A stretch of DNA of 64,000 nucleotides from Takakia lepidozioides (taxonomy: Eukaryota > Streptophyta > Takakiopsida > Takakiales > Takakiaceae): contig CM060731.1 in the NCBI GenBank assembly GCA_030704615.1, forward strand, positions 58,880,756 through 58,944,755, given 5' to 3'. The stretch's first letter is position 1; each line of letters opens with the position of its first letter. Made by a program: the position numbers and the translations under genes. The notes under the pieces are model-generated. The model had not been told where the DNA came from. It was given only the letters and a program-made list of their open reading frames with translations, and made no database searches. Of this stretch, positions 1-10,113 are shown piece by piece.

Positions 1-32
1 TTTTGTTTTTCCCCCCCCCCTTTTTTTTTTTT
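1..32. repeat. T/C homopolymer tracts
   Basis: The window opens with a T-rich run, ten C and fourteen T in succession. This is simple low-complexity sequence, and run lengths here are likely to be unreliable in an assembly. Confidence 0.9.
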
Positions 33-187
33 GAACTTCTCATCCTATGTACATTCACCCATTGTACATGTTGTAAATAAAGTCTTACAGGGTTTCATCA
101 TCTGAATGTGGCCTCATAATCATTCTGTAGTGTCAAAATCTATAGGCCATGACACAAGAAAAGATCGGCTGCCAGAGGGCTTTGAAG

Positions 188-640
188 TCAAAATTCAAGG
201 CCATCAAAACACAACCTTTGAGCTGCTTCGAAATCGAGAAGCAGCTCCAATTCCGTTAATGCAGCTAACGTGCATGAAGATATTGGGTGTCTAGTTCGGG
301 CCACCAGCCTTTCTGCCTGCATATCTCCTCTTAGCTTCAAAGAAACTAATTTTGATTCTAGTCGAGGGAGAGACTTCTTCGTTTCAGCTCCAAAATGTTG
401 TCCATGCAGCCCCTGTTTGTAGAACCCATTCTCAAAGCATTCACCTGGTTTCGAATGTTTGGGGAACTCAAAGTGGAGAACTTGTCCATCACCACGTCTA
501 GTGCTAGTCCGTCCAATTTCGAGGACATTGAACCAACACATCAGGCCCCACAAAGGGTCTAATGCAGGTATGCCGCCAAGCGTTGACAGACCCTTGAGGG
601 CATAGTCTCGATAGGTTAGAATCCTTCAAGAGCGGGTTTA
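188..640 (-). other. Coding-like open stretch, unknown
   Basis: Read on the minus strand from about 640 down to 188, one frame stays open for about 150 codons. Its composition is fairly protein-like (segments such as GGIPALDPLWGLMCWFNV and FEFPKHSKPGECFENGF). There is no ATG at the head of the open stretch and no family that I recognise. It could be an exon of a decayed gene or transposon, or simply a chance open frame. No neighbouring exon could be connected to it. Confidence 0.2.
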
Positions 641-2772
641 GTGGTTCTTACACACTAGTGTATGACAACTCAGGGGGAAATGACCATACCTTTCCTGCAC
701 AGTCACCGAAGATCTATTTACACCGAGTTAAGTGTGTTGTGGACAGTGTTGTGTAGACATCATGCTAGAAAACACAACGGTGACTCCTACATTGGTGCTC
801 TAGCCCCCAATTTGGTCTGTGTCACTTCTAGTCACGCTGTGTCTAGTCAAGGATAAAGAGAGATATAATGTATGCACACATAAGAGGTAGAGAGGGGAAT
901 GCACTCTTGACCATTCCCAGGGAAGGTTGGCTATGACATTCCCTTAGGGCAGAGACAAAAGAAATAAAGGGAGGCCCAAAGGATCCAAGGCACAATTGGG
1001 CAGGGAGAGATACAGACAGAAATGGATGGGAAGTTGTACTCAGAAGCTGCAATGCTTTGCCTGAACAAACATGCTGTGTAGTGTGAACATTTACCCTGCA
1101 GGTGCAACCGTCCTATGTAATCATATTATAAGATGGCCGCAGTGGCTCATCATCACTTTCAGGAAGAACTTTCTCCACTTATGTTTCAAGCCTTCAGCTG
1201 TACTCGGAGAAATGTTAGCCTCAAGCTGTATCTGCTGATAAAGGGTGATTTTTTCCTAGTTGATTAGCACTTTAGGTATGGAAATACCAGACTGGAGGAG
1301 TGATAGGATGAAAGCCGGGGATTTGGATAGGCAAGTGCAGAAGCCCTTTTATGTGAAGGCTTCAATCAGCATACAAGAGCAAGATTTGAATGTCAGGTCT
1401 CCAACTAAAACCAAAATCCAACCAGGATTTGCAAGCCCAGAAATCTCCCATCCTGAATGTTTGAATGCAAGATAGGACTTTTCATATCACATGTGCAGGC
1501 TCCCTATATAGGCATGGGATCAAGTTTCCAAGTATTCTGCGTACAGTCAGTAATCTGAGATACATATAGTGTTCTGGTGAATACCAGTTCAATGCTATGT
1601 GCAGACCTTGGTTTTTGGTCTGTTCGGACTCAAAGTCGGTCAGTCGCATATGTCTGAAACGACTGGATTTCCAGTCGTTTCTAGAGTCGTAAAATCCAGG
1701 ATTCATACTAGTGTATGAGCTCATTGTATAGTTGGAAAGCAAAACCATGTGTATGAAATAATGACTCCACTAGTGGTAATTTACCACTCTGTGAGTGGTG
1801 ACAGTATGCTCTTGTAAGTCTTACTCTTAGGGACTTGGTCTATTTCTGATGCCCCATCATACCAAGAGCGAAAGGACTTAGCATGGAGCCTCACATAGCA
1901 GATGATGTACTCAGATTACAAGAGCGTGATGATGCTCTTTGGGTTCGTGAGGTTGCCCGGGTGTATGGTTTCTTTTCTTGCAAATTTTGGGAGGATGTTG
2001 CCTAAAGATGAAGTCTTTTATTTTTCCATCTCAAGTTGAGCAAGTCTTCTTTTTCGATGAGTCACCAGGTTCAGATTTTAAGATAGTCCTTCGGAGGATC
2101 CAAGAGCAAAAAAATTGTAGCGAACATGCGACATTGGAGAAAATAAAGATTTTGATGGTCACCTGGTGCCTTATTGGATCAGCCCATACCCATGTCCTTA
2201 GATGGTGGCACAGCTCTAAGTAGAGAATAGGCTATGTTAGCTAGCATTCCAGCTAGTCTTGTACGGCAAAACAATGTTTCAGTAGAGGAATGTGCTTTAG
2301 AGAGTGAATACGTGAATACTTTGATTTTGATTTTGATTCTAAATAAAGTTGACACGTTTGAAGCCCATTGTTCAATAGCATCTTCCTATAATGTATTCAA
2401 CTCTTGTATGTTTTTCAATATGTATCATAGGTGCACAAACCACTAAAAGACTTTATGTGTAACCGCAGAAGTGGTATGAATCACTTGTGTGGCTTTAATC
2501 ACTCTCGTTTTACCATTGCTCCGGGGCACATTACATTAATTAACTATAATATATTAAATAGAATAAATATTATATACTAATTATAATATTACACGTGGAT
2601 TAGTAAGTGGTTGAGACCAATTTCGCACTATGTCTCGTCCAGCAGTGGAAGCCCAAGAGTTTCAAGATCGCCATCGCCTTCAAGCGGGGATTCCATACGT
2701 GAAATTCCCTGCCTAGATTCCGCACGCTGTTATGCAGTATGGGCAACCCATTGTGGAGACAACTTTGTCTAC
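641..2772. other. No gene recognised
   Basis: Only short unconvincing open frames occur here. An AT-rich patch lies at about 2531-2592. I see no RNA gene, clear repeat or transposon domain in this stretch. Confidence 0.5.
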
Positions 2773-3609
2773 GTCACAATGGAGAATTGCTCGCACACTG
2801 CCGGCGTTTCGAGGCAAGTGTTCTGCAATTCGAGTGATACACAACAACATTGTGGATAGATGATAAGAAGGAACCCAGTTGGGGCTGTCCCTGCTCCTAC
2901 TTTCACGGAAATATTTGTCCATGCAAAGTTTACGAAGGCGATGACGACCCAGTTCTGGTTCTGTAGGCATGACATTATGACTTGTGTCTATGGAAAGCCC
3001 AAGTATGGCATACAAGCAATGCCAGAGGCTCCCCCGGTGTGGCCGGTGGAACCGGGATGCAATCTGAGTCAGGTTGAGGCTGACACCCTTACTGCAGCAG
3101 GATTTTGGATGGTGCAGTGCACTGACGTCCCCAGACAACCATTTCCGGTTCCACAACCTCCACCACCGACCCCTATGAGAGCAAGAACAAACGTACGTGA
3201 CAACTCTAAGCATCCTACACACCGTTGGGGGAAACCGAAGAGACGGCGACCTCCCTCAAAAGTGAACGAGACAATGATGGGGAATGCACTTGGGATGAAA
3301 TGTACAATCCAAAGCTCAACAGAAGTACCCCCATCAGGCTTCGGGCGTGTATATCAGATGGCCACAACAGGCTCAGTTGTCCGCAATGAGGTGTACACCA
3401 TCACCATTTTAGAGTTACCCACCTGCAATTGCACCGACTTCCAGATCATGGCGAAGAAGGGGGCATCATACTGCCCTTGCAAGCATCTGTACTACGTGTA
3501 CCTAAAGAGACTCCGGTGTAATTCCACAACTCATCACTTCATACATGCACCAGTGTTGAGCCCCGACGAGATGTACACTCTTCTGAATATGGATCCAGGG
3601 GACCAATGA
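2773..3609 (+). pseudogene. MULE transposase fragment, SWIM zinc-finger end
   Basis: This is the C-terminal part of a Mutator-like (MULE) transposase. The open frame from 2860 to 3609 ends in a SWIM zinc finger with the pattern C-x-C...C-x-H (CNC in LPTCNCTDFQ, then CPCKHLYYV). SWIM fingers usually sit at the C-terminus of plant MULE transposases and are thought to bind DNA. It is homologous to the end of the copy at 45087-46337: both have a tryptophan-proline-valine segment (VWPVEPG / VWPVKVG) about 110 residues before the finger. Homology continues upstream to 2773 (WRIARTLPAFRGKCSAIR) in another frame that stops at 2858-2860, so the frame is broken. No catalytic core lies upstream on this strand; the nearest core piece (4498-5690) is on the opposite strand. 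It is a remnant, not an active gene. Confidence 0.75.
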
Positions 3610-3874
3610 GCTTGGCTTGCGGGGCACAAGACAATGTTACGCCCATCCTTTTCGGAGTTTCACTTATAGTAGAACTGTACTGCTGCAAGTACCTCTAACT
3701 TTGGCAACAGAAAGGTTTGACTTATGTCTAGTCTACCAGTAACCTATTTTGGTCAAACTAAGATAATACTATGTCATTACCTTCTGTTTCCACGTGCCTA
3801 GATTTTTGTTTTTTTGGGGGGTTCTTGTTTTTCTGCTCTCCCAAACTTTGCTTACCTCATTTGACCCCCAGCAA

Positions 3875-3896
3875 GGAAATGCGGCGCCGCATTTCC
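3875..3896. repeat. Perfect 22-bp palindrome, GCGG-GC-CCGC type
   Basis: The 22 bases read identically on both strands, with core AAATGCGGCGCCGCATTT flanked by GG and CC. This is an isolated copy of the unit that forms the array at 6549-7569. Confidence 0.9.
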
Positions 3897-4018
3897 AAGT
3901 AACGTAGTAGGTACTTGTAGTTGCGGCCTTGGTCATAGTAAGATAATCGCATTGAGTCTTCAGGGTGCCGACCGTCGAGAACACTAAACCCCTCAGAATT
4001 CTCGCACGTGCGAACCGT

Positions 4019-4034
4019 AATGCGGCACCGCATT
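4019..4034. repeat. Isolated palindrome copy
   Basis: AATGCGGCACCGCATT is another single copy of the palindrome, about 140 bp from the previous one. The arms are perfect and only the central dinucleotide (CA) is asymmetric. Confidence 0.85.
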
Positions 4035-4246
4035 TTCCCAGTGGAGTGACAAACCTTTCCCGCAGAATGCAGGAAGAAGCAAGAATTTTCAAGCACTGCA
4101 GACTCTGTTGTTGCATGGGGATCATACAATCGTGACAGAAGGTCAGTTTCATTCCAATGTTAGGGCATATAAAACCGCGGAATACTCTATACACGCCAGT
4201 ATGCAGCGTCATTTTGCTGGATTTCTCATTGCACAATCAGTTTTTT

Positions 4247-4497
4247 CCATGAGCAGATTTACAAAACCATGAGCGGAATTGTTACTCACGACATATCTTC
4301 GCCGCATTACAGAATCCGGAACTTCCAAAAACGGCAATGTCAAATAAAATAACTATTATTTTAATACTTTTTTAATCTGCCGCATTTCCAAATTTGTAGA
4401 AGTCCGCTCATGAAAAACGCGTGTCTTAGACTTCGGCTCACCGCTCATACGGCTCATGCGGCTCATGGCTCATGGCTCATGGTTTCTGCTCATGAAA
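4247..4497. repeat. Short foldback element with CCATGAGC / GCTCATGG ends
   Basis: The stretch starts with two CATGAGC words (CCATGAGCAG, CCATGAGCGG). It ends with a run of GCTCATG words that is inverted relative to the start and closes with CTGCTCATG. It looks like a roughly 250-bp miniature inverted-repeat element. Its right edge coincides with the point where the minus-strand transposase frame at 4498 stops matching its relative, which fits an insertion. No target-site duplication was established. Similar ends occur at 7951-8571 and 16938-17441. Confidence 0.45.
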
Positions 4498-5690
4498 TAG
4501 TAAACCTCGGCAAACCCGCCCTTGCTATCTGCTCGTTTATGCCCTCCCACAGATGCATCTCCGACTGTGTGTCCTCCCCTTTCATCTCGCAGATTGCAAT
4601 CGTCATGAGCCTCTTGGAGTGATAGTCATAAACATGAGCACCCATGGTCATCCACTGATGGTTTGTAATTCGCTTGATGTGGTCAAACATTGCCCAAGCA
4701 TTCGACAAGTTTTCAGTTGTCATGCGAGTGATCAAGTCGACTCGACTCCTAGGCCCACACGTTGACATTTTAAAAATGTAACAACAATCGGATTCGCTGC
4801 CTTGCCCTGGAAACTTGCTACCTTGGATGTAGTCATATCCAGTCCTTTGTTTCACCTCCAGGATTGAGTGCATGTCCGACCCCCGGCCAAACTCCTGCTT
4901 GCAAGATACGATGTGATTCCGCACATTCGGACTACAAACGTGCGCGACGGACTCCAATAGATCAAGCATCTCCTCTTCGTTCAAGGGCACTCGGTCTGAA
5001 CCATCTTCAGACATGATTTTGCCAAGAGCAATCTTGTGGGCTGCCTTGAGCTGAATCTGCTTTGGTCTGGCTCCTTGCTCAATTTCACCTCCTCTTGTAT
5101 GATGTCGTGTGCTTCTTGCACAACCTCCCTATGTTGCCTCTTGCCAAGGGGTGGTAGTGGACCCCAACGTGTATGCAAGCTCTAGTCAAGTCCGGGAGCA
5201 AATGGATTACATAATATTGCTTGGCTTTGCACATAGACATGCACGTCGGTGGTTCTTTGCAATGTGCGCACTTGAAAGTACTTGCTGGAGCTTGGCTGGA
5301 GACAATGAATGGATGATGGGTTGTGCCAGCCAACCATCCTCTCGTTTCTCCGCCCTCCTTTGGAGAGAAAGTGGAAGCATGCGGGATTGAGGCACCTCAG
5401 CTTCCCCGCACAGAGGACGTATCGTACACGAACACCATCAACAATTTTCGTGCTACTGGTCTTCGTCACACACCAGGGGTGTCCGTCTGTTTTCGATCCA
5501 TGTCTGTTAACATCCATAAGGCTTTGTTTGACGAAATAACAGGTGGAAACCCGAAGATCACATTACCATCGACTTCGGAAGGCAGATACGTTACCTTCCT
5601 GACTGGAAATTTGGCATAGTCGAGAGCAGCCAGCTCAGAGCGAGAACCATCGAGGTGATGTTGCCGTAGGAGCTGCACAATGGACCGGTT
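4498..5690 (-). pseudogene. MULE transposase fragment, N-terminal and core start
   Basis: This is a broken Mutator-like transposase read leftwards. From its N-terminal side (about 5690) it shows a SRSELAALD segment matching FKSELRGID in the copy at 60464-61640. It then has DGHPWC and a cysteine-rich part (LRCLNPACFHFL; FKCAHCKEPPTC) leading to H-x-H in GVHYHP, the layout of the WRKY-GCM1-type zinc finger that precedes MULE catalytic domains. Last comes the start of the catalytic fold (GAHVYDYHSKRLMTIAICEM), whose aspartate in VYD fits the first D of the D-D-E triad. The pieces lie in at least three frames, with shifts near 5480, 5320 and 5050. The frame stops at GLPRFTIS beside the foldback repeat at 4497, so the second D, the E and the SWIM finger are missing. 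It cannot make an active enzyme. Confidence 0.75.
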
Positions 5691-6110
5691 GGAGTATATG
5701 TCGAGGGTACATGCGTAGCACCTGCAGAGACGTCTATGTCGGATTTGAACGATCGTGTGGAGGACATGGGGACCTCAATGCACTCATCTTCCTTGTCGGA
5801 AATGTCGATACTCCACACGAGAAGCTATGGAGGGTCATTGACGGTCCAGGTCGGGAATGATTATCGTTGCATACCTCTCTGTTGGCAGTGGCCACCTATC
5901 GGTTTCCTGACTCCTTTGTGGATGGTGTGGGAAGCGACTGATTCGGAAAAGGAATGGGCATTCCCACAGCGCGGTACAAGATGGTGTCTGATGGGGGTAC
6001 GTCCGCAACCTCCGTCGTTACCTAACACGACAATGGTCTCATCAACCAGTCCAGGAACATCCTTCCTCTCTTCTTCCAAATAAACGGTAATTTGGAACAA
6101 AGATAAGTTT
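5690..6110 (+). pseudogene. Unknown coding relic, plus strand
   Basis: One plus-strand frame reads like protein rather than noise across about 140 codons (segments GGHGDLNALIFLVGNVD, LLAVATYRFPDSFVDGVG, PTARYKMVSDGGTSATSVV). It is interrupted by at least three stop codons, including those just after IDGPGRE and after GVGSD. I do not recognise the family. It abuts the minus-strand MULE piece and runs up towards the palindrome array. More coding-like text in the same strand (for example MYWNCGGHPRLEIHTLKW near 6270) may be a further exon. It could belong to the same kind of element as the 8.7-14.8 kb gene, but no shared motif proves this. Confidence 0.35.
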
Positions 6111-6548
6111 CAGTCACTCTGCAAAGTCCTCCCTCATTTGGGATCCTGGCTCTCACAAGTTTCGGAGGAGAGCAAACTATAGCGTAGGAATGGGGCGCCA
6201 TGAACACCGCACGAAGTTGGCAAGTGCGAGGTTCCCTATAGCGACAGACCAGGCTCACAGGCACCATGTATTGGAACTGCGGAGGCCATCCACGATTGGA
6301 AATTCACACATTGAAGTGGAGAGAATGTTTCAAGATACATGCATGAGGTGGGGAGCTCCGATTCCATTTCGACGAGCAAATAACATCTCCTGACAGTTTT
6401 TCCTAAGGGTGGATCCAACAATATTCTCGATGCAGACATGAACGTTCGCACTGACAAGTGCCAGGACTGTTAGTTAAAGTGGTTAAACAACCAAGCTATG
6501 CTCATTAAGACATGCCGCAATTGTGTTGTTTCGGAACAGTGGTGGAAC

Positions 6549-7569
6549 GGAAATGCGGTACCGCATTCCAGTCCACTGTACAAGCAGGCACATGGTGAAA
6601 CGGAAATGCGGTATCGCATTTCGTTCGACTGAGACTAGGAAGACATGGTAGAAAAGAATAGCGACACCGCATTTTTGTCTACTGGGACACCTTCGATAGG
6701 CAGGAACGGAAATGTCGTGCCGCATTTCCATCCGGACTCTTTCAATGGAATGCAAAGGACGGAAATATGGTGCCGTATTTCCGTCCGGTCTCTTACTTTC
6801 GATTGTTGTTGGACGGAAATGTGGCACCGCATTTCCGTCCGAGGTGAACCTTTGTATTTTCCAGAACGGGAATGCGGCAACTCATTTCCGCCACATGTAG
6901 GCCTGTAACAGTGCACCGAAATGCGGCACCGCATTTCCGTCCAAGAAATAAGGTAAGTAACAGTGGAACGAAAATGCGGTGCCGCATTTCCGTCCAAGTC
7001 CTACCTTCTGAATTTCCAGACCGGAAATGCCGCGCCGCATTTCCGTCCTACACGTACGGCATGCCATGGAAACGGAATGCATTACCAACCCACCACCGCT
7101 TTCCGTTATCCATGTAATCAATCAAACAGTGCAACGGAAATGCGGCACCGCATTTCCGTCCGAGTCCTACCTTCCGAATTTCCAGAACGGAAATGCGACA
7201 CCGCATTTCCGTCCTACATGTACGGCTTGCAACAGTGGAACGGAAATGCAGTACCACCCATTTCGTTATCCATGTAATCAATCAAACAGTGCAACGGAAA
7301 TGCGGCACCGCATTTCCGTCCACCAAGTAAAGGTAAGTAACAGTGGAACGGAAATGCAGTTCCGCATTTCCATCCATTCCACTGTTGCATGCCGTACATG
7401 TAGGACGGAAATGCGGCACCACATTTCCGTCCGAGTCATACCTTCCGAATTTCCAGAACGGAAATGCGGCGCCGCATTTCCATTTTCACTCTAACTCATC
7501 AGACGCTGGGACGGAAATGCCATGATAAATGAACACGTGGCCCAACGGAAATGCGGCACATGCTAGCTG
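6549..7569. repeat. Array of about 20 palindromes with 53-bp period
   Basis: About twenty copies of a palindromic unit (consensus core AAATGCGGCACCGCATTT with outer ACGG/CCGT) lie in a row. The GGAAAT (or its equivalent) starts at about 6549, 6602, 6655, 6708, 6761, 6815, 6868, 6917, 6970, 7023, 7074, 7136, 7189, 7242, 7296, 7350, 7407, 7460, 7513 and 7547. Most steps are exactly 53 or 54 bp. Arms are strongly conserved and the central dinucleotide varies (CA, TG, TA, GC). The intervening 23-30 bp differ in the left half. In the right half they recur as a small set: a CCTACCTTCCGAATTTCCAG type, a TACATGTACGG type (once inverted at about 7375-7404), a GGTAAGTAACAGTGG type and an ATGTAATCAATCAAACAGTG type. 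No open frame here is credible; those present are products of the repeat. Confidence 0.95.
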
Positions 7570-7950
7570 CAGTTGCAGAGGCGGCGCGGCCTGGCCGTTG
7601 GATAATGATGTTTGTTTTGCAGACTGCAGGCGTATCTTTGACGATTCGATTTGGTTAATGACACATAGTCCACGAGGAGACACTTCCATCCCAGCCTTTC
7701 GAACCCAAGCAGTGCATCACCGCCGTTTCATCTTTTTTTGTCCCATCTGCTTAGTCACCATCTTGCGCCCTTTCCATCTGCACTCTTCGCCCCTTTTCTG
7801 TGTCTCTGTTCTTCTTATGCTCCAACCCTGAGAGGGCGGGAAGTTCCTGCCCAGAGAAGAGACGTCGTCGCAAGCTCTGCAAGTTGTACTTCGGACAAAG
7901 GCCAATGCCGCATGGGAGGAAGCAGATGCATCTTCAGGGGGGTTGTTTTT
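7570..7950. other. No gene recognised
   Basis: Unremarkable sequence between the palindrome array and the next repeat. It contains one plausible splice-acceptor-like TTTGTTTTGCAG at 7611-7622 but no exon that can be tied to a family. Confidence 0.4.
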
Positions 7951-8571
7951 CTATGAGCAGTGAGCACAAAAAAGCATGAGTAGAACCCCAAAAAAAGAAT
8001 ATTTTCGCATATTTAGGCAAATATTCCTAGGTTTTCTGACCATCCTAACCTAATTTTTGACCATCCGAGCCTGTTTTTCAGTGTTACAAGTGCACGATTT
8101 CCCCTCATCATAGAACAATCAAGTTAGGTTGGGATGCAAAGCTAGGTTCAGGATTTCCCCATAATTTGGGCGTCGGTGCCGACTTAGAGAGCATTTTTGC
8201 TCTTGCAAACGAGCTGGGGACAAACCCCATGAATAGGTGTTTCTTCTATAACCGCGGTCCAACCTGGCCTTGTGAAGACCGCAGGTTTTTATTATTATTA
8301 TTATTATTATTGGAGAAGTCCGCACAGATTTCCGGGTGGGTTTTTGTTTTTTTTTTTTTTTTTTTTGGATTTCCGTTTTGCCCGCGCAAGTATAGGTGGT
8401 ACCCTTTCTAATACCGTACATTTAATCATCTTTAGAGATATAACCTTGGTCCTTCAGCTTTGCTCGTATCTCGAGCCTATCCTGAATCTAGAATCTGGCT
8501 TCGGGTTTACTTCGGGTAGGTTCGAAAACTCTGCTCATAGCTCATGGTTCATCTGTTCATGGCTCATGGAA
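7951..8571. repeat. Foldback-like element with ATGAGC / GCTCATGG ends
   Basis: The left end has CTATGAGCAG and AGCATGAGTAG. The right end has CTGCTCATAGCTCATGG and TTCATGGCTCATGG, inverted relative to the left. It resembles a larger member of the family at 4247-4497; both also contain GAGAAGTCCGC / AGAAGTCCGC. Inside are an (ATT)n microsatellite at 8290-8311 and a 20-base T run at 8347-8366. No coding capacity was recognised. Confidence 0.4.
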
Positions 8572-8742
8572 AATACAGACCCCGTCTTCAGGGGGAGATG
8601 GTCATCGCGCAGCAGCAGACAACGCAGGCAATACAGCCCCCAGTGAGAGTTCCGTGCTATCGGGATGCGCGCAGCTAATCGATCACCGAACCCTCCCTCC
8701 TTTTTGTTGTGCAATTGTTATACTGTATGATATGACATTTGA

Positions 8743-9561
8743 ATGCAGAAGATGTTTGCATGCCTAACTGGAAATGTGGAGGTGGTGGAGGGATCGCAAG
8801 AATCCGAAGAGCCGCAGGAAGAATCCGTGGAGCTAGCTGCAGAACGCACACCCATCCGATCCACGAGCACATGTCTTCCTGACAGGCTTAGCCCTATGCG
8901 TTTCAAGGACGCGGCTTGGAAAGGCAAGTCTTTGAAGTTCAAAGCACCAAAGAAAGACTCGCGTTTTGAACTCATGGAGAATCGCCAGCAGGGGACGTCG
9001 GCCCTTTCTCCAGCAAAGACGAAGAAGAAGTAGCCCGTCCTTGAACTGGCTTCTGAACCGGACCAGCCCCCCCCCCCCCCCCCCCCCTCCCCAAAGAAGG
9101 AATCAAAGGGTGCAATGCAGATTCCAATGCAGCAGACACCGTCACCTGCAAAAATCAAGAAGCAGAAAGCAATCAGGGGGAGGTGTTGGACAGTCTCTCC
9201 CGCAAAACCGATTCCACGAGCTGAAGCCTTGTTCCTGCTTGATTTCCAGACAGCTGATGTTGGGGGCGTCTTTGTTGCAGCGAAGGCAACGTGATCGCCC
9301 GATGTTTTCGAACCGTCAGCGAAGGAGGGTGCTGCTGCTCAACGTTCGCAGCAGGACTTCACCACCGTTGTGAAAGAACTTCAGAATACTGCAGGCCCGG
9401 AGGAGGCCTCTTGCAATGCAACAATGCCCGCACAGATTCCCCAGACTACAACTGCATTTGGAGATGCTCCAGCTGCTCAGCCCTACCCGCCACTGCAGAA
9501 ATGTCCTCCGAGGCATTCCAAAGTGCATCGCATACAAGTGTGTGGAGGAGACACACAGTAG
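8743..9561 (+). pseudogene. Disordered N-terminal exon of candidate ParB-like gene
   Basis: A single frame runs from the ATG at 8743 to a stop at 9561 with only two internal stops (TAG near 9031 and TGA near 9293). Each is one C-to-T change away from a sense codon. The product would be low in complexity and probably disordered. It has an acidic start, a lysine-rich stretch (KAPKKDS), two SPAK-type motifs (SPAKTKKK, SPAKIKKQK), VSPAKP, and a proline run encoded by 21 consecutive C at 9067-9087. Such tails are common in nuclear DNA-associated proteins, but this is not diagnostic. The exon precedes, in the same orientation, the region with the GNHR motif, and I infer one gene. The C run makes frame calls across it fragile. 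Confidence 0.4.
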
Positions 9562-9589
9562 TATTGGCAGAGTTCTAGGCAGCAGGGTA

Positions 9590-10029
9590 TTCCAGCGGAC
9601 TCTTCGAATTCCATTCTATCGCATGGTCTCCCTTCCCATCGTCAGGCAGGCTCTTCTAGGAGATGTGGATAAGCTCAAGTTTGCATTTCGAGAAGGGTAT
9701 CGTCTAGGGTCGCCAGCCTTCTACGTTTCCATTGAGAATGAGGACGGCGAAACTCGTGGACCCACTGCGGATAAATTGTCAGCATAGGATACCCACGGCA
9801 ACTCGCAACGACGATTCAAGACAATGCTAAAGGGTGATCCAGACTTCGCCATGTGTCGAGCAAATTTTTTTTGTGTGGAACGGGAATCACCGACTTCTTG
9901 CCTAGTGGGAGTACATCAAGCAGAATCATGCCAACATATTGGCTGGCATTACATGGTGGAGTGTGTCATCCTCAAGGTAAAGGCGGCAGACTCCTCCCTG
10001 CTCAACAATGCCATGGTTGTCCTCAACTC
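9590..10029 (+). pseudogene. ParB/sulfiredoxin-like GNHR-motif exon, decayed
   Basis: Reading in the plus direction gives RTLRIPFYRM, then KLKFAFREGYRLGSPAFYVS, a TAG at 9785-9787, FKTMLKGDPDFAMCR, WNGNHRLLA (9876-9902), EYIKQNHANILA and WHYMVECVILK. The order is substrate-loop strand, helix, then an (N/D)-G-x-H-R-x-x-A motif followed by a helix. It resembles the ParB/Srx fold, in which the G-x-x-R stretch binds CTP, nucleotide or phosphate. The frame is broken by a TAG at 9903-9905, a shift in the T run at 9865-9872 and a second shift near 9943. The exon ends at a good splice donor (GTAAGA) at 10030. The family assignment rests on one motif and helix context, so it is tentative. Alternatives are a transposon-encoded protein of another fold or chance resemblance. 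Confidence 0.4.
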
Positions 10030-10113
10030 GTAAGATTCTCATACCCTCCCATGCACATCCGAAATGCGGTGCCGCATTTCGGTTTCCAATCAGTTTTGTT
10101 TTCCGTGCTTCAG
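10030..10113 (+). other. Short intron containing a perfect palindrome
   Basis: GTAAGA at 10030 and TTCAG ending at 10113 delimit an 84-bp candidate intron. At its middle (10059-10082) lies a 24-bp palindrome, CCGAAATGCGG-TG-CCGCATTTCGG. Relative to the array consensus both outer arms are changed in a matching way, so pairing is preserved. Confidence 0.5.

Noticed and set aside
5180-5340. Programmed frameshift shared by MULE A (near 5320) and MULE B (near 60870)
   Set aside because: Both copies change frame in the same region, but the shift is +1 in one and -1 in the other, so independent indels or an unrecognised intron are simpler.
6483-7525. Many open frames encoding repeated R-K-C-G-A-A-F-P or N-A-A-P-H-F-R peptides
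   Set aside because: They arise on both strands and in several frames from the palindrome repeat and are not proteins.
6549-7569. CRISPR array (repeat-spacer-repeat geometry with about 26-bp palindromes and about 27-bp spacers)
   Set aside because: The surroundings are plainly eukaryotic nuclear DNA, several spacers recur and one is inverted, the repeats vary in their centre, and no cas-like gene is near.
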